From Permianibacter sp046297695 (GTDB taxonomy: Bacteria > Pseudomonadota > Gammaproteobacteria > Enterobacterales > Permianibacteraceae): a stretch of DNA of 64,000 nucleotides. This document shows, in pieces, positions 1 to 8,193 of this stretch. The stretch's first letter is position 1; each line of letters begins with the position of its first letter. Location: NCBI GenBank assembly GCA_046297695.1, contig JBKBHF010000008.1:36796-100795 (forward strand). Direction: 5' to 3'. A program made the position numbers and the translations under genes. The notes beneath the pieces are model-generated. The model did no database searches. It saw only the letters and a list, made by a program, of their open reading frames with translations, and was not told the origin of the DNA.

Positions 1-1004
1 AGCAGCTGGTCACCCAGAGCATCATGGGGCTGGTGCAATATCCCGGCGCGTTGCAGGTGCTTGATTTCGCCGGTGGCAAGGTGCGTCTGGTTGCGGTACG
101 CGCCTATTACGGCGGGCCGCTGGTCGGCAGCGCCATCGCCGCGCTGCGTCAGCACATGCCGAAAGTCGATGCCCGCGTCGCCGCGATTTTCCGCCGCGGC
201 AAACCGATTCGGCCAACCGGTGCCACCATCATCGAAGCCGATGATGAAGTGTTCTTTCTCGCCGCGTCGAACCACATCCAGGCCATCATCGGCGAATTGC
301 AGAAACTCGAACGGCCCTATGAGCGCATCCTGATCGCCGGCGGCGGTCATATCGGTCTGGGTTTGGCGGAAGCCTTGCAGTATCAGGCCGAAGTCAAGAT
401 CATCGAGCGCAATCCGCGCCGGGCACTGCTGATCTCCGAACGGCTGAAGAATGCCATCGTGCTGCAAGGCGATGGCACCGATGAACAACGCTTGCGCGAC
501 TGGAACATCGAGATGGCCGATGCCTTCATCGCCGTCACCAATAGTGATCAAGCCAACATCATGTCGGCAATGCTGGCCAAGCGACTCGGCGCCGGCAAAA
601 CGCTGGCGCTGATCAACCAGGCCTCGTACGTCGATATCGTGCAAGGTCGCGACATCGACGTCGCGATTTCGCCGGAGCAGGTCACCATCTCGGCGCTGCT
701 GACCCATATCCGGCGCGGTCAGGTCAGCCAGGTACACAGCTTGCGTCGCGGCGCCGCCGAAGCGATTGAAACCACGGCACTTGGCGACGAACGTTCATCC
801 AAAGTGGTCGGCCGTCCGATCGGCGATGTGCCACTGCCGGATGGCTGCGCCATCGGCGCGATCGTCCGCGACGAAGAGGTGCTGATCGCCCACGACAACA
901 TCATCATCCAGGAAAACGATCACGTGATTTTGTTCCTGAGCGACAAGAAGCATGTCGCGGCGATTGAGAAGCTGTTCAGTGTGGAGACGATGTTTGGGAG
1001 TTGA
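1..1004 (+). CDS. trkA: Trk potassium uptake regulator TrkA (5' partial)
   Basis: This is the peripheral NAD(H)-binding subunit that gates the TrkH/TrkG potassium channel at the cytoplasmic face. The reading frame is open from base 3, so the N-terminal part lies outside the window; about 333 of the usual roughly 458 residues are present. The second Rossmann (RCK-N) domain shows the nucleotide-binding motif GGGHIGLGLAEAL near 320-380, and a C-terminal RCK-C domain follows. The methionine at base 24 is internal and is not the start. The family match is clear. The next gene downstream is unrelated and AT-rich, so trkA probably ends its operon here. Confidence 0.95.
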   Translation, partial: QLVTQSIMGLVQYPGALQVLDFAGGKVRLVAVRAYYGGPLVGSAIAALRQHMPKVDARVAAIFRRGKPIRPTGATIIEADDEVFFLAASNHIQAIIGELQKLERPYERILIAGGGHIGLGLAEALQYQAEVKIIERNPRRALLISERLKNAIVLQGDGTDEQRLRDWNIEMADAFIAVTNSDQANIMSAMLAKRLGAGKTLALINQASYVDIVQGRDIDVAISPEQVTISALLTHIRRGQVSQVHSLRRGAAEAIETTALGDERSSKVVGRPIGDVPLPDGCAIGAIVRDEEVLIAHDNIIIQENDHVILFLSDKKHVAAIEKLFSVETMFGS

Positions 1005-1070
1005 GTTGGATTGGCCGCCACCTCATGGTTCGCTGATGCTTGCTTCGAATGCGCCTATTTGTTCAGCAAA

Positions 1071-1076
1071 AGGAGG
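1071..1076 (+). promoter_or_regulatory. Shine-Dalgarno site deciding the lipoprotein start
   Basis: AGGAGG lies 5 bases before the ATG at 1082. It picks that ATG over an in-frame start at 1040, which would place extra residues before the signal peptide. Confidence 0.8.
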
Positions 1077-1081
1077 TTTTA

Positions 1082-1771
1082 ATGAAAGGATTTATCTATG
1101 TGTTATTTGCGGCCCTACTTAGTGCATGCACGACGCTAGGCGTTCCCGTATCAGAAGCAGAGGCAAAGAAGTACGCCTCCATATCAGAGTTTCTGTACGG
1201 AAATTTTACTAGCGTCACGCAGGCATACAGACAGGATAGAGATGATGCCGCCCAGAATGGCGTGAAGTGGGAGGCACCATTCAGCGGCCTTAATAACTCT
1301 TACATCAGTAAACCGAGAAATGATTTGGAAACGTTTTGCCGATCTAAGGGTGGCGCTTTTAAAGTTGAGTTTATACCCGATGGTACCGCATGGAAAAAAT
1401 TTGGCGATAGATATCGTCGCAATGAGCTTGCTCCACCTCTGACTCATGCAATGCAGGCAGCGCATTTTGCCGCGAGCAGGGGCGCGCCAGAAGATGTGAT
1501 TAAGATGACATTTGAAAATGCCTTCGATTCGAGAACAAGAGAGATAAAGTCAACCTCTAATCCGTACTCAACAATAATATCTGGCGTTGAATATGCTGAA
1601 TCAAACTCGCTTATTGGCCAGTATATCTGTGAAGGTGGTGCTAGCGGAAACTGGCGCGCGATTATCGACATCATTAATGCAAAGCATGAATATGGTAGCC
1701 CTTGGCTCATCATGAATATTCTGGGATTTAGCTTAACCCCTGCCACCGAAAACGCTGGCTTGGGCCAGTAA
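1082..1771 (+). CDS. AT-rich orphan lipoprotein, function unknown
   Basis: This is a 229-residue protein of unknown function. It begins MKGFIYVLFAALLSAC, a signal peptide ending in a lipobox (LSAC), so it is probably lipid-anchored in the envelope. The mature part has no domain I recognise. The start is fixed by a strong Shine-Dalgarno site. Codon use is clearly more AT-rich than in trkA on one side and lpxL on the other, with many AAA, AAT, ATA and TTA codons. A strong hairpin follows the stop, so the gene looks like a self-contained unit. The composition suggests horizontal acquisition, but this is inference. Confidence 0.8.
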   Translation: MKGFIYVLFAALLSACTTLGVPVSEAEAKKYASISEFLYGNFTSVTQAYRQDRDDAAQNGVKWEAPFSGLNNSYISKPRNDLETFCRSKGGAFKVEFIPDGTAWKKFGDRYRRNELAPPLTHAMQAAHFAASRGAPEDVIKMTFENAFDSRTREIKSTSNPYSTIISGVEYAESNSLIGQYICEGGASGNWRAIIDIINAKHEYGSPWLIMNILGFSLTPATENAGLGQ

Positions 1772-1779
1772 GCTTCACC

Positions 1780-1821
1780 AACCAGCCTTCTCTTCAGGTG
1801 AAGAGGAGGCTGGTTGATTTT
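1780..1821 (+). terminator. Terminator of the orphan lipoprotein gene
   Basis: Two 16-base arms pair with only one G-T wobble around a 4-base loop (1780-1815). GATTTT follows. The hairpin starts 9 bases after the stop codon. Confidence 0.75.
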
Positions 1822-1869
1822 CGGCGTATTTCAGATAACCAGTTTGACATGTAGGGGTCGGTAGTTGCG

Positions 1870-2244
1870 TCACCGCACGCTATGAAACACCCGCCACGTC
1901 AGCCACAACCAGCCCAGAATCATCAAACCACCACCGACCGGCGCAAAATGGGTGAGCCATTTGATGCCGGTGATGCTGAACAGCAACAACGCCGAACTGA
2001 AGACAGCGGCACCGATGGCGATCAGTGAGCCGGCGCGTTCGGCGCGCAGGTGTTGCCAGCGCTGTTCGGCCAGCGCGATCAGCATCAGCGCGAGGCCGTG
2101 ATAGGCGAGGTAGTCGTGGCCGATCTCAAACACGCCGGCGCTGTTGTGCAGGCTCAGCGTCGCCTTGAGCGCGTGCGCGCCCATGCTGCCGAGCACGACG
2201 CTGAGGCCGGCGTAGATCACGCCAATCAGAAACAACCGCGGCAT
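1870..2244 (-). CDS. DUF423 (YgdD-like) inner-membrane protein
   Basis: This 124-residue protein has four hydrophobic segments and the conserved opening pattern LGSMGAHAL of the DUF423 family, whose biochemical role is not established. I placed the start at MPRLFLIG (2244) because this gives the usual family length. A longer in-frame extension would run back into the acyltransferase gene. The stop of the upstream acyltransferase gene (2283) is only 38 bases away, so the two are probably co-transcribed. Confidence 0.85.
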   Translation of the reverse strand: MPRLFLIGVIYAGLSVVLGSMGAHALKATLSLHNSAGVFEIGHDYLAYHGLALMLIALAEQRWQHLRAERAGSLIAIGAAVFSSALLLFSITGIKWLTHFAPVGGGLMILGWLWLTWRVFHSVR

Positions 2245-2282
2245 GGCAAAGGTCCGCTGCAGATGAAGGAGTTGAACGCGTT

Positions 2283-3212
2283 TCAGTAAGGCCGTTGCTC
2301 GCCTGCTGGCCGGGTCCGGTAGCGTTTGTAGTTCCACAAAAACTGCTCGGGAAACTCGCGGATCAGATCGGCCAGCGCGGCATTGAGCGCGGTAGCAGTC
2401 TGGACATCGTCATCGCTTTTGTCGAACACCGGGCCGGGCCGGAAATGCAGCCGGAAGCCGGCCGCGCGCGGCAAGCGTTCGGCGCAGCACATCAGCACGG
2501 TAGCGCCGGTGCGCTGGGCCAGTTTCGGGACGAGGTTGCCGGTGTAGGCAAGATCATTGAAGAACGGTGCGAACACGCCGACACCCTTGCTCGGTTCGTG
2601 GTCAGCGAGGGCATAGACAGCGCGGCCGTTGCGCAGCGCCTGCAGCAGCTGTTTGACCCCGGCCTGATCGGCTGGCGCCATTTCGACCGGCAGGCGTTCG
2701 CGGGCGGTCTTGACCAGTTCGTCGAGGGTGGACATCTTGGCCGGCCGGTACAGCCCGGTCATTGGCAGCCGGGCGGCGATCCAGGTCGCCATGACTTCCC
2801 AGTTGCCCATGTGCGGGCCGGCGATGATGATGCCCTTGCCGTCGGCAACGGCCTGATGGAACAGCGCTTCGCCGCTGACATCGACGATCAGCGCCCGCAC
2901 CCGCTCGATCGGCCAGAGCCAGGCCGGGCCGGATTCCATCGTGCACATGCCGAGGTGGCTGAGGCAGGCCTTGACCAGCCGCTCCTGCTCGGTGGGATTC
3001 TTTTCTGGCAGGCAGCGGGCGATATTGACCCGGGCGACCCGGCGGTTGGTGTTGTTGACCTTGTACAGCAGCCAGCCTAAAGCGCGGCCTATACGCTGGG
3101 CGGATGCCAGCGACAACATGGCGCCGACCCGGATGGCGGTCAGCGTCAACCAGTTCTTGAATTTGGGAAAGCGATGGCGCTTGCGGGGTCGGCGGCGGAC
3201 AGGTTCGGTCAT
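2283..3212 (-). CDS. LpxL/HtrB-family lipid A biosynthesis acyltransferase
   Basis: This inner-membrane enzyme of 309 residues transfers a secondary acyl chain onto lipid A or a related lipid. The family catalytic HX4(D/E) motif is visible as HMGNWE within GIIIAGPHMGNWEV. A basic stretch and a hydrophobic anchor stand at the N-terminus. The first ATG is at 3212; an in-frame GTG at 3224 is an alternative, and neither has a strong ribosome site. The sequence does not tell whether it is the lauroyl (LpxL) or myristoyl (LpxM) type. It is divergent from cysK and followed by the DUF423 gene. Confidence 0.88.
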   Translation of the reverse strand: MTEPVRRRPRKRHRFPKFKNWLTLTAIRVGAMLSLASAQRIGRALGWLLYKVNNTNRRVARVNIARCLPEKNPTEQERLVKACLSHLGMCTMESGPAWLWPIERVRALIVDVSGEALFHQAVADGKGIIIAGPHMGNWEVMATWIAARLPMTGLYRPAKMSTLDELVKTARERLPVEMAPADQAGVKQLLQALRNGRAVYALADHEPSKGVGVFAPFFNDLAYTGNLVPKLAQRTGATVLMCCAERLPRAAGFRLHFRPGPVFDKSDDDVQTATALNAALADLIREFPEQFLWNYKRYRTRPAGEQRPY

Positions 3213-3503
3213 CAGTGTCAACACAGCCCGGCTCGGCGGGCAACAGCAGTGGTCATCACAGGCCGACAGTGTAGCGGATCACCGCCATGGACCTCAGCCT
3301 GTCGGCGCCGGGTCGGCGCGTAGCGCTACCATCTGCCTTACGTGGCCGGGCGCTGATCCGTTCATGTGCCGACCGGCTATATCAATATGGCAGGCCAGTC
3401 TTTGCCCGGCGCCGACGCGCGCGCGACCATGGCTGCAACTGGCAAGCCGCAACGGCGGTCTGCCGCAACGCCCGAGCGCGTGGCTACATTCAGGAGAATT
3501 TCC

Positions 3504-4469
3504 ATGGCCGTGTTCAATGACAACTCCCTCAGCATCGGCAATACCCCGCTGGTCCGGCTGTCACGGCTGACCGATGCCAAGGTCTACGCCAAGCTGGAAA
3601 GCCGCAATCCGGCGTTTTCGGTCAAATGCCGCATTGGCGCCGCCATCATCTGGGATGCCGAAAAGAAAGGCCTGCTGAAGCCGGGCATGGAGATCATCGA
3701 GGCGACCTCGGGCAATACCGGCATCGCACTGGCTTTTGTTGGCGCCGCACGCGGTTATGGCGTCACGCTGACCATGCCGGCCAGCATGAGCCTCGAACGG
3801 CGCAAGCTGCTGAAGGTGCTTGGCGCCAAGCTGGTGCTGACCGACCCGGCCAAGGGCATGCGCGGCGCTGTGGAAAAGGTCAGCGAGCTGGTCGCGGAAA
3901 ACCCGGGCAAGTATTTCGAGGCCAAACAATTCGAGAATCCGGCCAACCCGCAGATCCACTTTGACACGACCGGCCCCGAGATCTGGAAGGACACCAATGG
4001 CGAGATTGACGTTTTTGTCGCTGGCGTCGGCACCGGCGGCACCCTGACTGGCGTCTCACGCTACATCAAGCTGAAGGAAGGCAAGAAGATCACCACCGTT
4101 GCGGTCGAGCCGGCGGTATCGCCATTGATCACGCAAACCCGTGCCGGTGAACCGCTGAAGCCGGCCCCGCACAAGATCCAGGGTATCGGCGCCAACTTCG
4201 TGCCGAAGAACCTGGATCTGGAAATGGTCGATCAGGTCGAAACCGTCAGCAATGAAGAGGCGATCGAAACGGCGCGGCAATTGATGTTGAAGGAAGGCAT
4301 TCTCGCCGGCATTTCCTGCGGCGCGGCGCTCGCCGCCGCACTGCGGGTGGCAGCCCAGCCGCAGCACAAGGACAAAACGATTGTCGTCGTGTTGCCGGAT
4401 TCCGGCGAACGCTATCTGTCGAGCGCCTTGTTCGAGGGCGTGTTCACCGAGCAGGAACTGGTGCAGTAA
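3504..4469 (+). CDS. cysK: Cysteine synthase A (O-acetylserine sulfhydrylase)
   Basis: This cytosolic PLP enzyme makes cysteine from O-acetylserine and sulfide. The 321-residue protein aligns along its length with CysK. The PLP lysine is K41 in NPAFSVKCRIG, the substrate loop is TSGNTGIAL, and the phosphate-binding loop is GVGTGGTLTG. The KCRIG context fits CysK rather than CysM. AGGAG at 3492-3496 precedes the ATG at 3504, and reading-frame residues upstream of it do not resemble the family. A perfect bidirectional terminator follows, separating it from the convergent TraB/GumN gene. Confidence 0.96.
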   Translation: MAVFNDNSLSIGNTPLVRLSRLTDAKVYAKLESRNPAFSVKCRIGAAIIWDAEKKGLLKPGMEIIEATSGNTGIALAFVGAARGYGVTLTMPASMSLERRKLLKVLGAKLVLTDPAKGMRGAVEKVSELVAENPGKYFEAKQFENPANPQIHFDTTGPEIWKDTNGEIDVFVAGVGTGGTLTGVSRYIKLKEGKKITTVAVEPAVSPLITQTRAGEPLKPAPHKIQGIGANFVPKNLDLEMVDQVETVSNEEAIETARQLMLKEGILAGISCGAALAAALRVAAQPQHKDKTIVVVLPDSGERYLSSALFEGVFTEQELVQ

Positions 4470-4483
4470 CGCAGGCCAATCAG

Positions 4484-4526
4484 CGAGCAATAAAAACGCC
4501 GGCAGTGCCGGCGTTTTTATTGCTCG
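4484..4526. terminator. Bidirectional terminator between cysK and the TraB/GumN gene
   Basis: A 43-base perfect inverted repeat (21-base arms, one central base) has a GC core flanked by A and T runs. It can therefore terminate transcription on both strands between convergent genes. Confidence 0.93.
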
Positions 4527-4536
4527 TAGCCCGGCA

Positions 4537-5448
4537 TCACTGGATCCGGGTTACGGTGTAGCCCTGTTGCCGCAGCAGCGCGACGATCGAAGTCGGTCCG
4601 GTCAGATGGGCCACACCGACCGCGACGAAATAGCGTGTCTTTGGCTCGGCTTTCAGTTTCGCGATGATCCGGCTTGACATGGTCCGGTTGCGATCATCGA
4701 TCAACGCCTTGGTCAGACGCTGATTGAGCGCGGTGTTCTCGCCCTGAAACTCCTTCAGCAGTGCTTCCACCTTGGCTTCCTCACCGCTGAGATAGGCCTC
4801 GGTCAGCAGCTCGACAATGTTCTTGCCGGTACGCCGGGCTTTGGCAAGACCGTCGAGCGTTTCCTGCATCAAGACCAGTTGCTCGGCCTGATTCAGGCCA
4901 TCGAAGATGCCCAGCTGTTCCTGCACCTGTTCCAGGCCTTCGTTGCGCTTGCCGGCTGCCTCGGCTCGCTGTGCCAGCTGCAGATCCAGCGCCGGCACAC
5001 CCGGATGCTTCATCTGCATCGGCAACAGCGCCAGCTGCGTGGCCAGCGCCCATGGCTTCAACCGCTCGAACAGCGCCAGCTTCAGTTGCGGGCTGATCGC
5101 TTTCAGTTCGCTTTCCAATCGGGCGCGTTGACCGGCATCCAGCATTGTCGACAGCTTCTGTGGCGCCGGCAGCAACATGGCCTGTGCCGCCGTTGTCATC
5201 GTGCCCATGTCCATCTTCAGCTCGGTGACCACGACATCGGCACTGGCAAAGGCTTGCTCAGCGGTTGGATGCAGCGTGGTCACGCGCGGATCCGGAATGT
5301 GTATCGTGCCGAGCAGGTAGGCCGGCGTCGGACCTTCGATCCGCCACAGCAGTGGCGATTGCACGGCGCTGGCAGCCTCGACGTGGGTCGGTACAAGGGT
5401 GGCCTGGCCTAGCAACAAGAACGCCAGCAGATTGCGCAACAGCTTCAT
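4537..5448 (-). CDS. Secreted TraB/GumN family protein
   Basis: This 303-residue protein carries an N-terminal signal peptide (MKLLRNLLAFLLLG, cleavage near VEAAS). It has the two conserved blocks of the TraB/GumN (Tiki-like) family: LLGTIHIPD near the start and VGVAHLTGP near the end. Family members are proposed metal-dependent hydrolases; the bacterial role is unsettled. Two adjacent ATG codons (5451, 5448) follow AAAGGA; 5448 gives the better spacing. The gene lies just downstream of dsbA on the same strand, with a hairpin between them. Confidence 0.85.
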   Translation of the reverse strand: MKLLRNLLAFLLLGQATLVPTHVEAASAVQSPLLWRIEGPTPAYLLGTIHIPDPRVTTLHPTAEQAFASADVVVTELKMDMGTMTTAAQAMLLPAPQKLSTMLDAGQRARLESELKAISPQLKLALFERLKPWALATQLALLPMQMKHPGVPALDLQLAQRAEAAGKRNEGLEQVQEQLGIFDGLNQAEQLVLMQETLDGLAKARRTGKNIVELLTEAYLSGEEAKVEALLKEFQGENTALNQRLTKALIDDRNRTMSSRIIAKLKAEPKTRYFVAVGVAHLTGPTSIVALLRQQGYTVTRIQ

Positions 5449-5507
5449 CATGCATCCTTTTGTGACAGTTGGCGCCGGAGAACTCACCACCACCCGGCTG
5501 AGAAAGC

Positions 5508-5529
5508 AAAGCCCGCCGAAGCGGGCTTT
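5508..5529 (-). terminator. Terminator after dsbA
   Basis: AAAGCCCGC and its complement form 9-base arms around a 4-base loop, 14 bases past the dsbA stop. T-rich sequence follows on the minus strand. Confidence 0.8.
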
Positions 5530-5542
5530 GTCTGCGCTACGG

Positions 5543-6157
5543 TCAGCGTAGCGGCAACTGGTTCAGCAGGGTGCTCAGCATTTCCGAGCTCTTGGCCATG
5601 CCGCCATCGGTATAGAACTTGTCGTTGACGATGAACACCGGCACGCTGCGCAAGCGGTATTTTTCCATCGCCTGCTTGGCCTGACCCATCTTCATGTTGA
5701 CGGCGAAGGATTTCATCGTACTCAGCACGGTTTCTTCCTTGACGCCAAACTTGGCGATGAAGCTGGCGATCTCCTGCTCGTCGCGCGGCGGTTTGCGCTC
5801 CAGGTGTATCTGGTTGAAGAACGGCAGATGTGCCCTGTCAGCCAGACCCAGCGCTTCGATGGTGTAGTAAGCCTTGGCGTACAGATCGCCCTGTGCACCG
5901 AACATGCCGACAACATGCATGCGCTTGAACTGGACGTTGGCCGGCTTCTGCTGCTTCCAGTCAGCCAAGAAGCTTTCCATCTTGAAGCAGGCCGGGCAGG
6001 TGTAGGAGAAAAACTCCAGCACTTCCGGCTGCGCGGTTTTGCCGGCCGGATTGGCGATCTTGTAGTGTTCGCCTTCTTTCATCGGCGCCGCCGTATTGGC
6101 CAGGGCCGCGCCGGTGAACAACAGCGCTACCAGCGCCAGTAGAGTTTTCAGTTGCAT
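5543..6157 (-). CDS. dsbA: Thiol:disulfide interchange protein DsbA
   Basis: This periplasmic oxidase introduces disulfide bonds into exported proteins. The 204-residue precursor has a signal peptide (MQLKTLLALVALLFTGAALA), a thioredoxin fold with active site C54-P-A-C57, and the cis-proline segment SVPVFIV. The active-site dipeptide is PA, whereas the E. coli enzyme has PH; the dipeptide sets redox potential, so this variant could be a milder oxidant (inference). The gene stands alone between hairpins and glmS. Its likely clients nearby include the Cys-containing secreted proteases of this window. Confidence 0.95.
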   Translation of the reverse strand: MQLKTLLALVALLFTGAALANTAAPMKEGEHYKIANPAGKTAQPEVLEFFSYTCPACFKMESFLADWKQQKPANVQFKRMHVVGMFGAQGDLYAKAYYTIEALGLADRAHLPFFNQIHLERKPPRDEQEIASFIAKFGVKEETVLSTMKSFAVNMKMGQAKQAMEKYRLRSVPVFIVNDKFYTDGGMAKSSEMLSTLLNQLPLR

Positions 6158-6192
6158 GTCAGGTCCTCAGTTCAGGCAGACAAAAATTCGGT

Positions 6193-8019
6193 TTATTCGA
6201 CCGTCACCGACTTGGCAAGGTTCCGCGGCTTGTCGACATCGGTGCCACGCGCCAGCGCGGCGTGGTAAGCCAGCAGTTGCACCGGAATCGAGTGCACGAT
6301 CGGGCTCAGCAGACCGGCGTGGCGTGGCGTACGGATCACGTGCACACCTTCCGACTCGCTGAAGTGGCTGTCGAGATCGGTGAAGACGAACAGCTCGCCG
6401 CCGCGGGCGCGCACTTCCTGCATGTTCGACTTTACCTTTTCCAGCAGGCTGTCGTTCGGGGCAATCACGACGACCGGCATGTTTTCGTCGACCAGTGCCA
6501 GCGGGCCGTGCTTCAGCTCACCGGCCGCATAGGCCTCGGCGTGGATGTAGGTGATTTCCTTCAGCTTCAGCGCACCTTCCATCGCAATCGGATAATGCAG
6601 GCCGCGGCCGAGGAACAGCGCATGATGCTTCGGCGCGAACTTTTCTGACCAGATCGCGATCTGCGGTTCCAGGTTCAGCGCGTGCTGGACACTGCCCGGC
6701 AGATGGCGCAGCGCATCGAGATGGACTGCAACTTGTTCATCATTGATGCGACCACGCAGTTTGGCCAGCGTCACGGTCAAGGCAAACAGCGCGACCAGCT
6801 GGGTGGTGAACGCCTTGGTCGAGGCGACACCGATCTCGGCACCGGCACGGGTGTAGAACACCAGCGACGAATTGCGCGGCAACGCTGATTCGCGCACGTT
6901 GCAGATCGACAGCGTCTTGTCGCAGCCAAGCGACTTGGCGTACTTCAGCGCTTCCATCGTGTCGAGCGTTTCACCCGATTGCGAGATGGTGACGATCAGA
7001 TGCTTCGGATTGGCGGCGACATCGCGATAGCGGTATTCGCTGGCAATCTCGACCTGGCACGGCAAGCCGGCAATCGATTCAATCCAGTAACGCGCGACCG
7101 AACCGGCATAGAAGCTGGTGCCGCAGGCAATGATCTGGATGCCTTCGATATCGCTGAACACTTTCGCGGCATCGGCACCGAACAGTTCTGGGACAAAGCC
7201 CTGATCGAGCACTTGCTCGATGGTGTCGGACAGTGCTTTCGGCTGCTCGTGGATCTCTTTCTGCATGAAGTGGCTGTACGGACCGAGTTCCAGCGAGGCC
7301 AGCGAGACATCGGACAGATGCACCTTGCGCTCGACCTTGGCACCGGTCTTGTCGAAAATCGTCACGCTGCTGCGGGTCAGATCGGCGACATCGCCTTCTT
7401 CGAGATAAATCACCTTGCGGGTGGCCGACAGCACCGCCGAGACATCGGAAGCAACAAAGTTTTCGCCTTCACCCAAACCGATCAGCAGCGGGCAGCCCAT
7501 GCGAGCGACGACCAGCTGCTCCGGCTTGTCCATCGCAATCACAGCGATCGCGTAGGCGCCAATCAACTCTTTGGCCGCCAGCTTGACTGCTTTCAGCAGA
7601 TCATGATCTTTGTGGTAGTGATGGTGAACCAGGTGCGCGATCACCTCGGTGTCGGTCTGCGAGGTGAACAGGTAACCCAGCTTCTTCAGTTCATCGCGTT
7701 TTTCATCATGGTTCTCGATGATGCCGTTGTGCACGACCGCGATGAGGCCGGCCGAGACATGCGGATGCGCGTTCGGCTCGGTCACGCCGCCATGGGTTGC
7801 CCAGCGGGTGTGGCCGATGCCGAGCAGGCCGGCAAGATTCATTTCCTTGGCGGCGTTTTCCATTTCGGCGACCCGGCCGACCCGGCGCACACGCTTGATT
7901 TCCTTGTCGAGCACGGCGATACCGGCCGAATCATAGCCGCGGTATTCCAGCCGCTTCAGGCCGTCGACCAGCATCGGCACCACGTTACGCTGCGCGATCG
8001 CGCCAACAATTCCGCACAT
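6193..8019 (-). CDS. glmS: Glutamine-fructose-6-phosphate aminotransferase
   Basis: This cytosolic enzyme makes glucosamine-6-phosphate, the entry step to peptidoglycan and LPS amino sugars. The 608-residue protein starts MCGIVGAIAQ, with Cys2 as glutaminase nucleophile, so the start at 8019 is certain; AGAGGAAAA lies upstream. Two SIS sugar-isomerase domains follow (CGTSFYAG and SQSGETLDT), and the end DKPRNLAKSVTVE is typical. It follows glmU by 174 bases on the same strand. No glmS ribozyme was recognised, as expected outside Firmicutes. Confidence 0.98.
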   Translation of the reverse strand: MCGIVGAIAQRNVVPMLVDGLKRLEYRGYDSAGIAVLDKEIKRVRRVGRVAEMENAAKEMNLAGLLGIGHTRWATHGGVTEPNAHPHVSAGLIAVVHNGIIENHDEKRDELKKLGYLFTSQTDTEVIAHLVHHHYHKDHDLLKAVKLAAKELIGAYAIAVIAMDKPEQLVVARMGCPLLIGLGEGENFVASDVSAVLSATRKVIYLEEGDVADLTRSSVTIFDKTGAKVERKVHLSDVSLASLELGPYSHFMQKEIHEQPKALSDTIEQVLDQGFVPELFGADAAKVFSDIEGIQIIACGTSFYAGSVARYWIESIAGLPCQVEIASEYRYRDVAANPKHLIVTISQSGETLDTMEALKYAKSLGCDKTLSICNVRESALPRNSSLVFYTRAGAEIGVASTKAFTTQLVALFALTVTLAKLRGRINDEQVAVHLDALRHLPGSVQHALNLEPQIAIWSEKFAPKHHALFLGRGLHYPIAMEGALKLKEITYIHAEAYAAGELKHGPLALVDENMPVVVIAPNDSLLEKVKSNMQEVRARGGELFVFTDLDSHFSESEGVHVIRTPRHAGLLSPIVHSIPVQLLAYHAALARGTDVDKPRNLAKSVTVE

Positions 8020-8193
8020 CTTGATTTTCCTCTGTATCCGGGCCGCGCTCCTTGCGAGCCGTTTCGACTGCCAGTTTCCGGCGGGGGAGCTAAACGCCGG
8101 CTGAATCACCAGAATTTGGTAAAAACCAGGTTCATTGTGCCGTGTCGACCGACAACCTGCCGGCAACAGTCGGTTTCCTCAAACCGCCAAGGT

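Noticed and set aside
920..930. CACGTG core in trkA, considered as parS
   Set aside because: The flanking bases do not fit the parS arms (no GTT...AAC).
6336..6346. CACGTG core in glmS, considered as parS
   Set aside because: Only the central six bases match; the arms do not.
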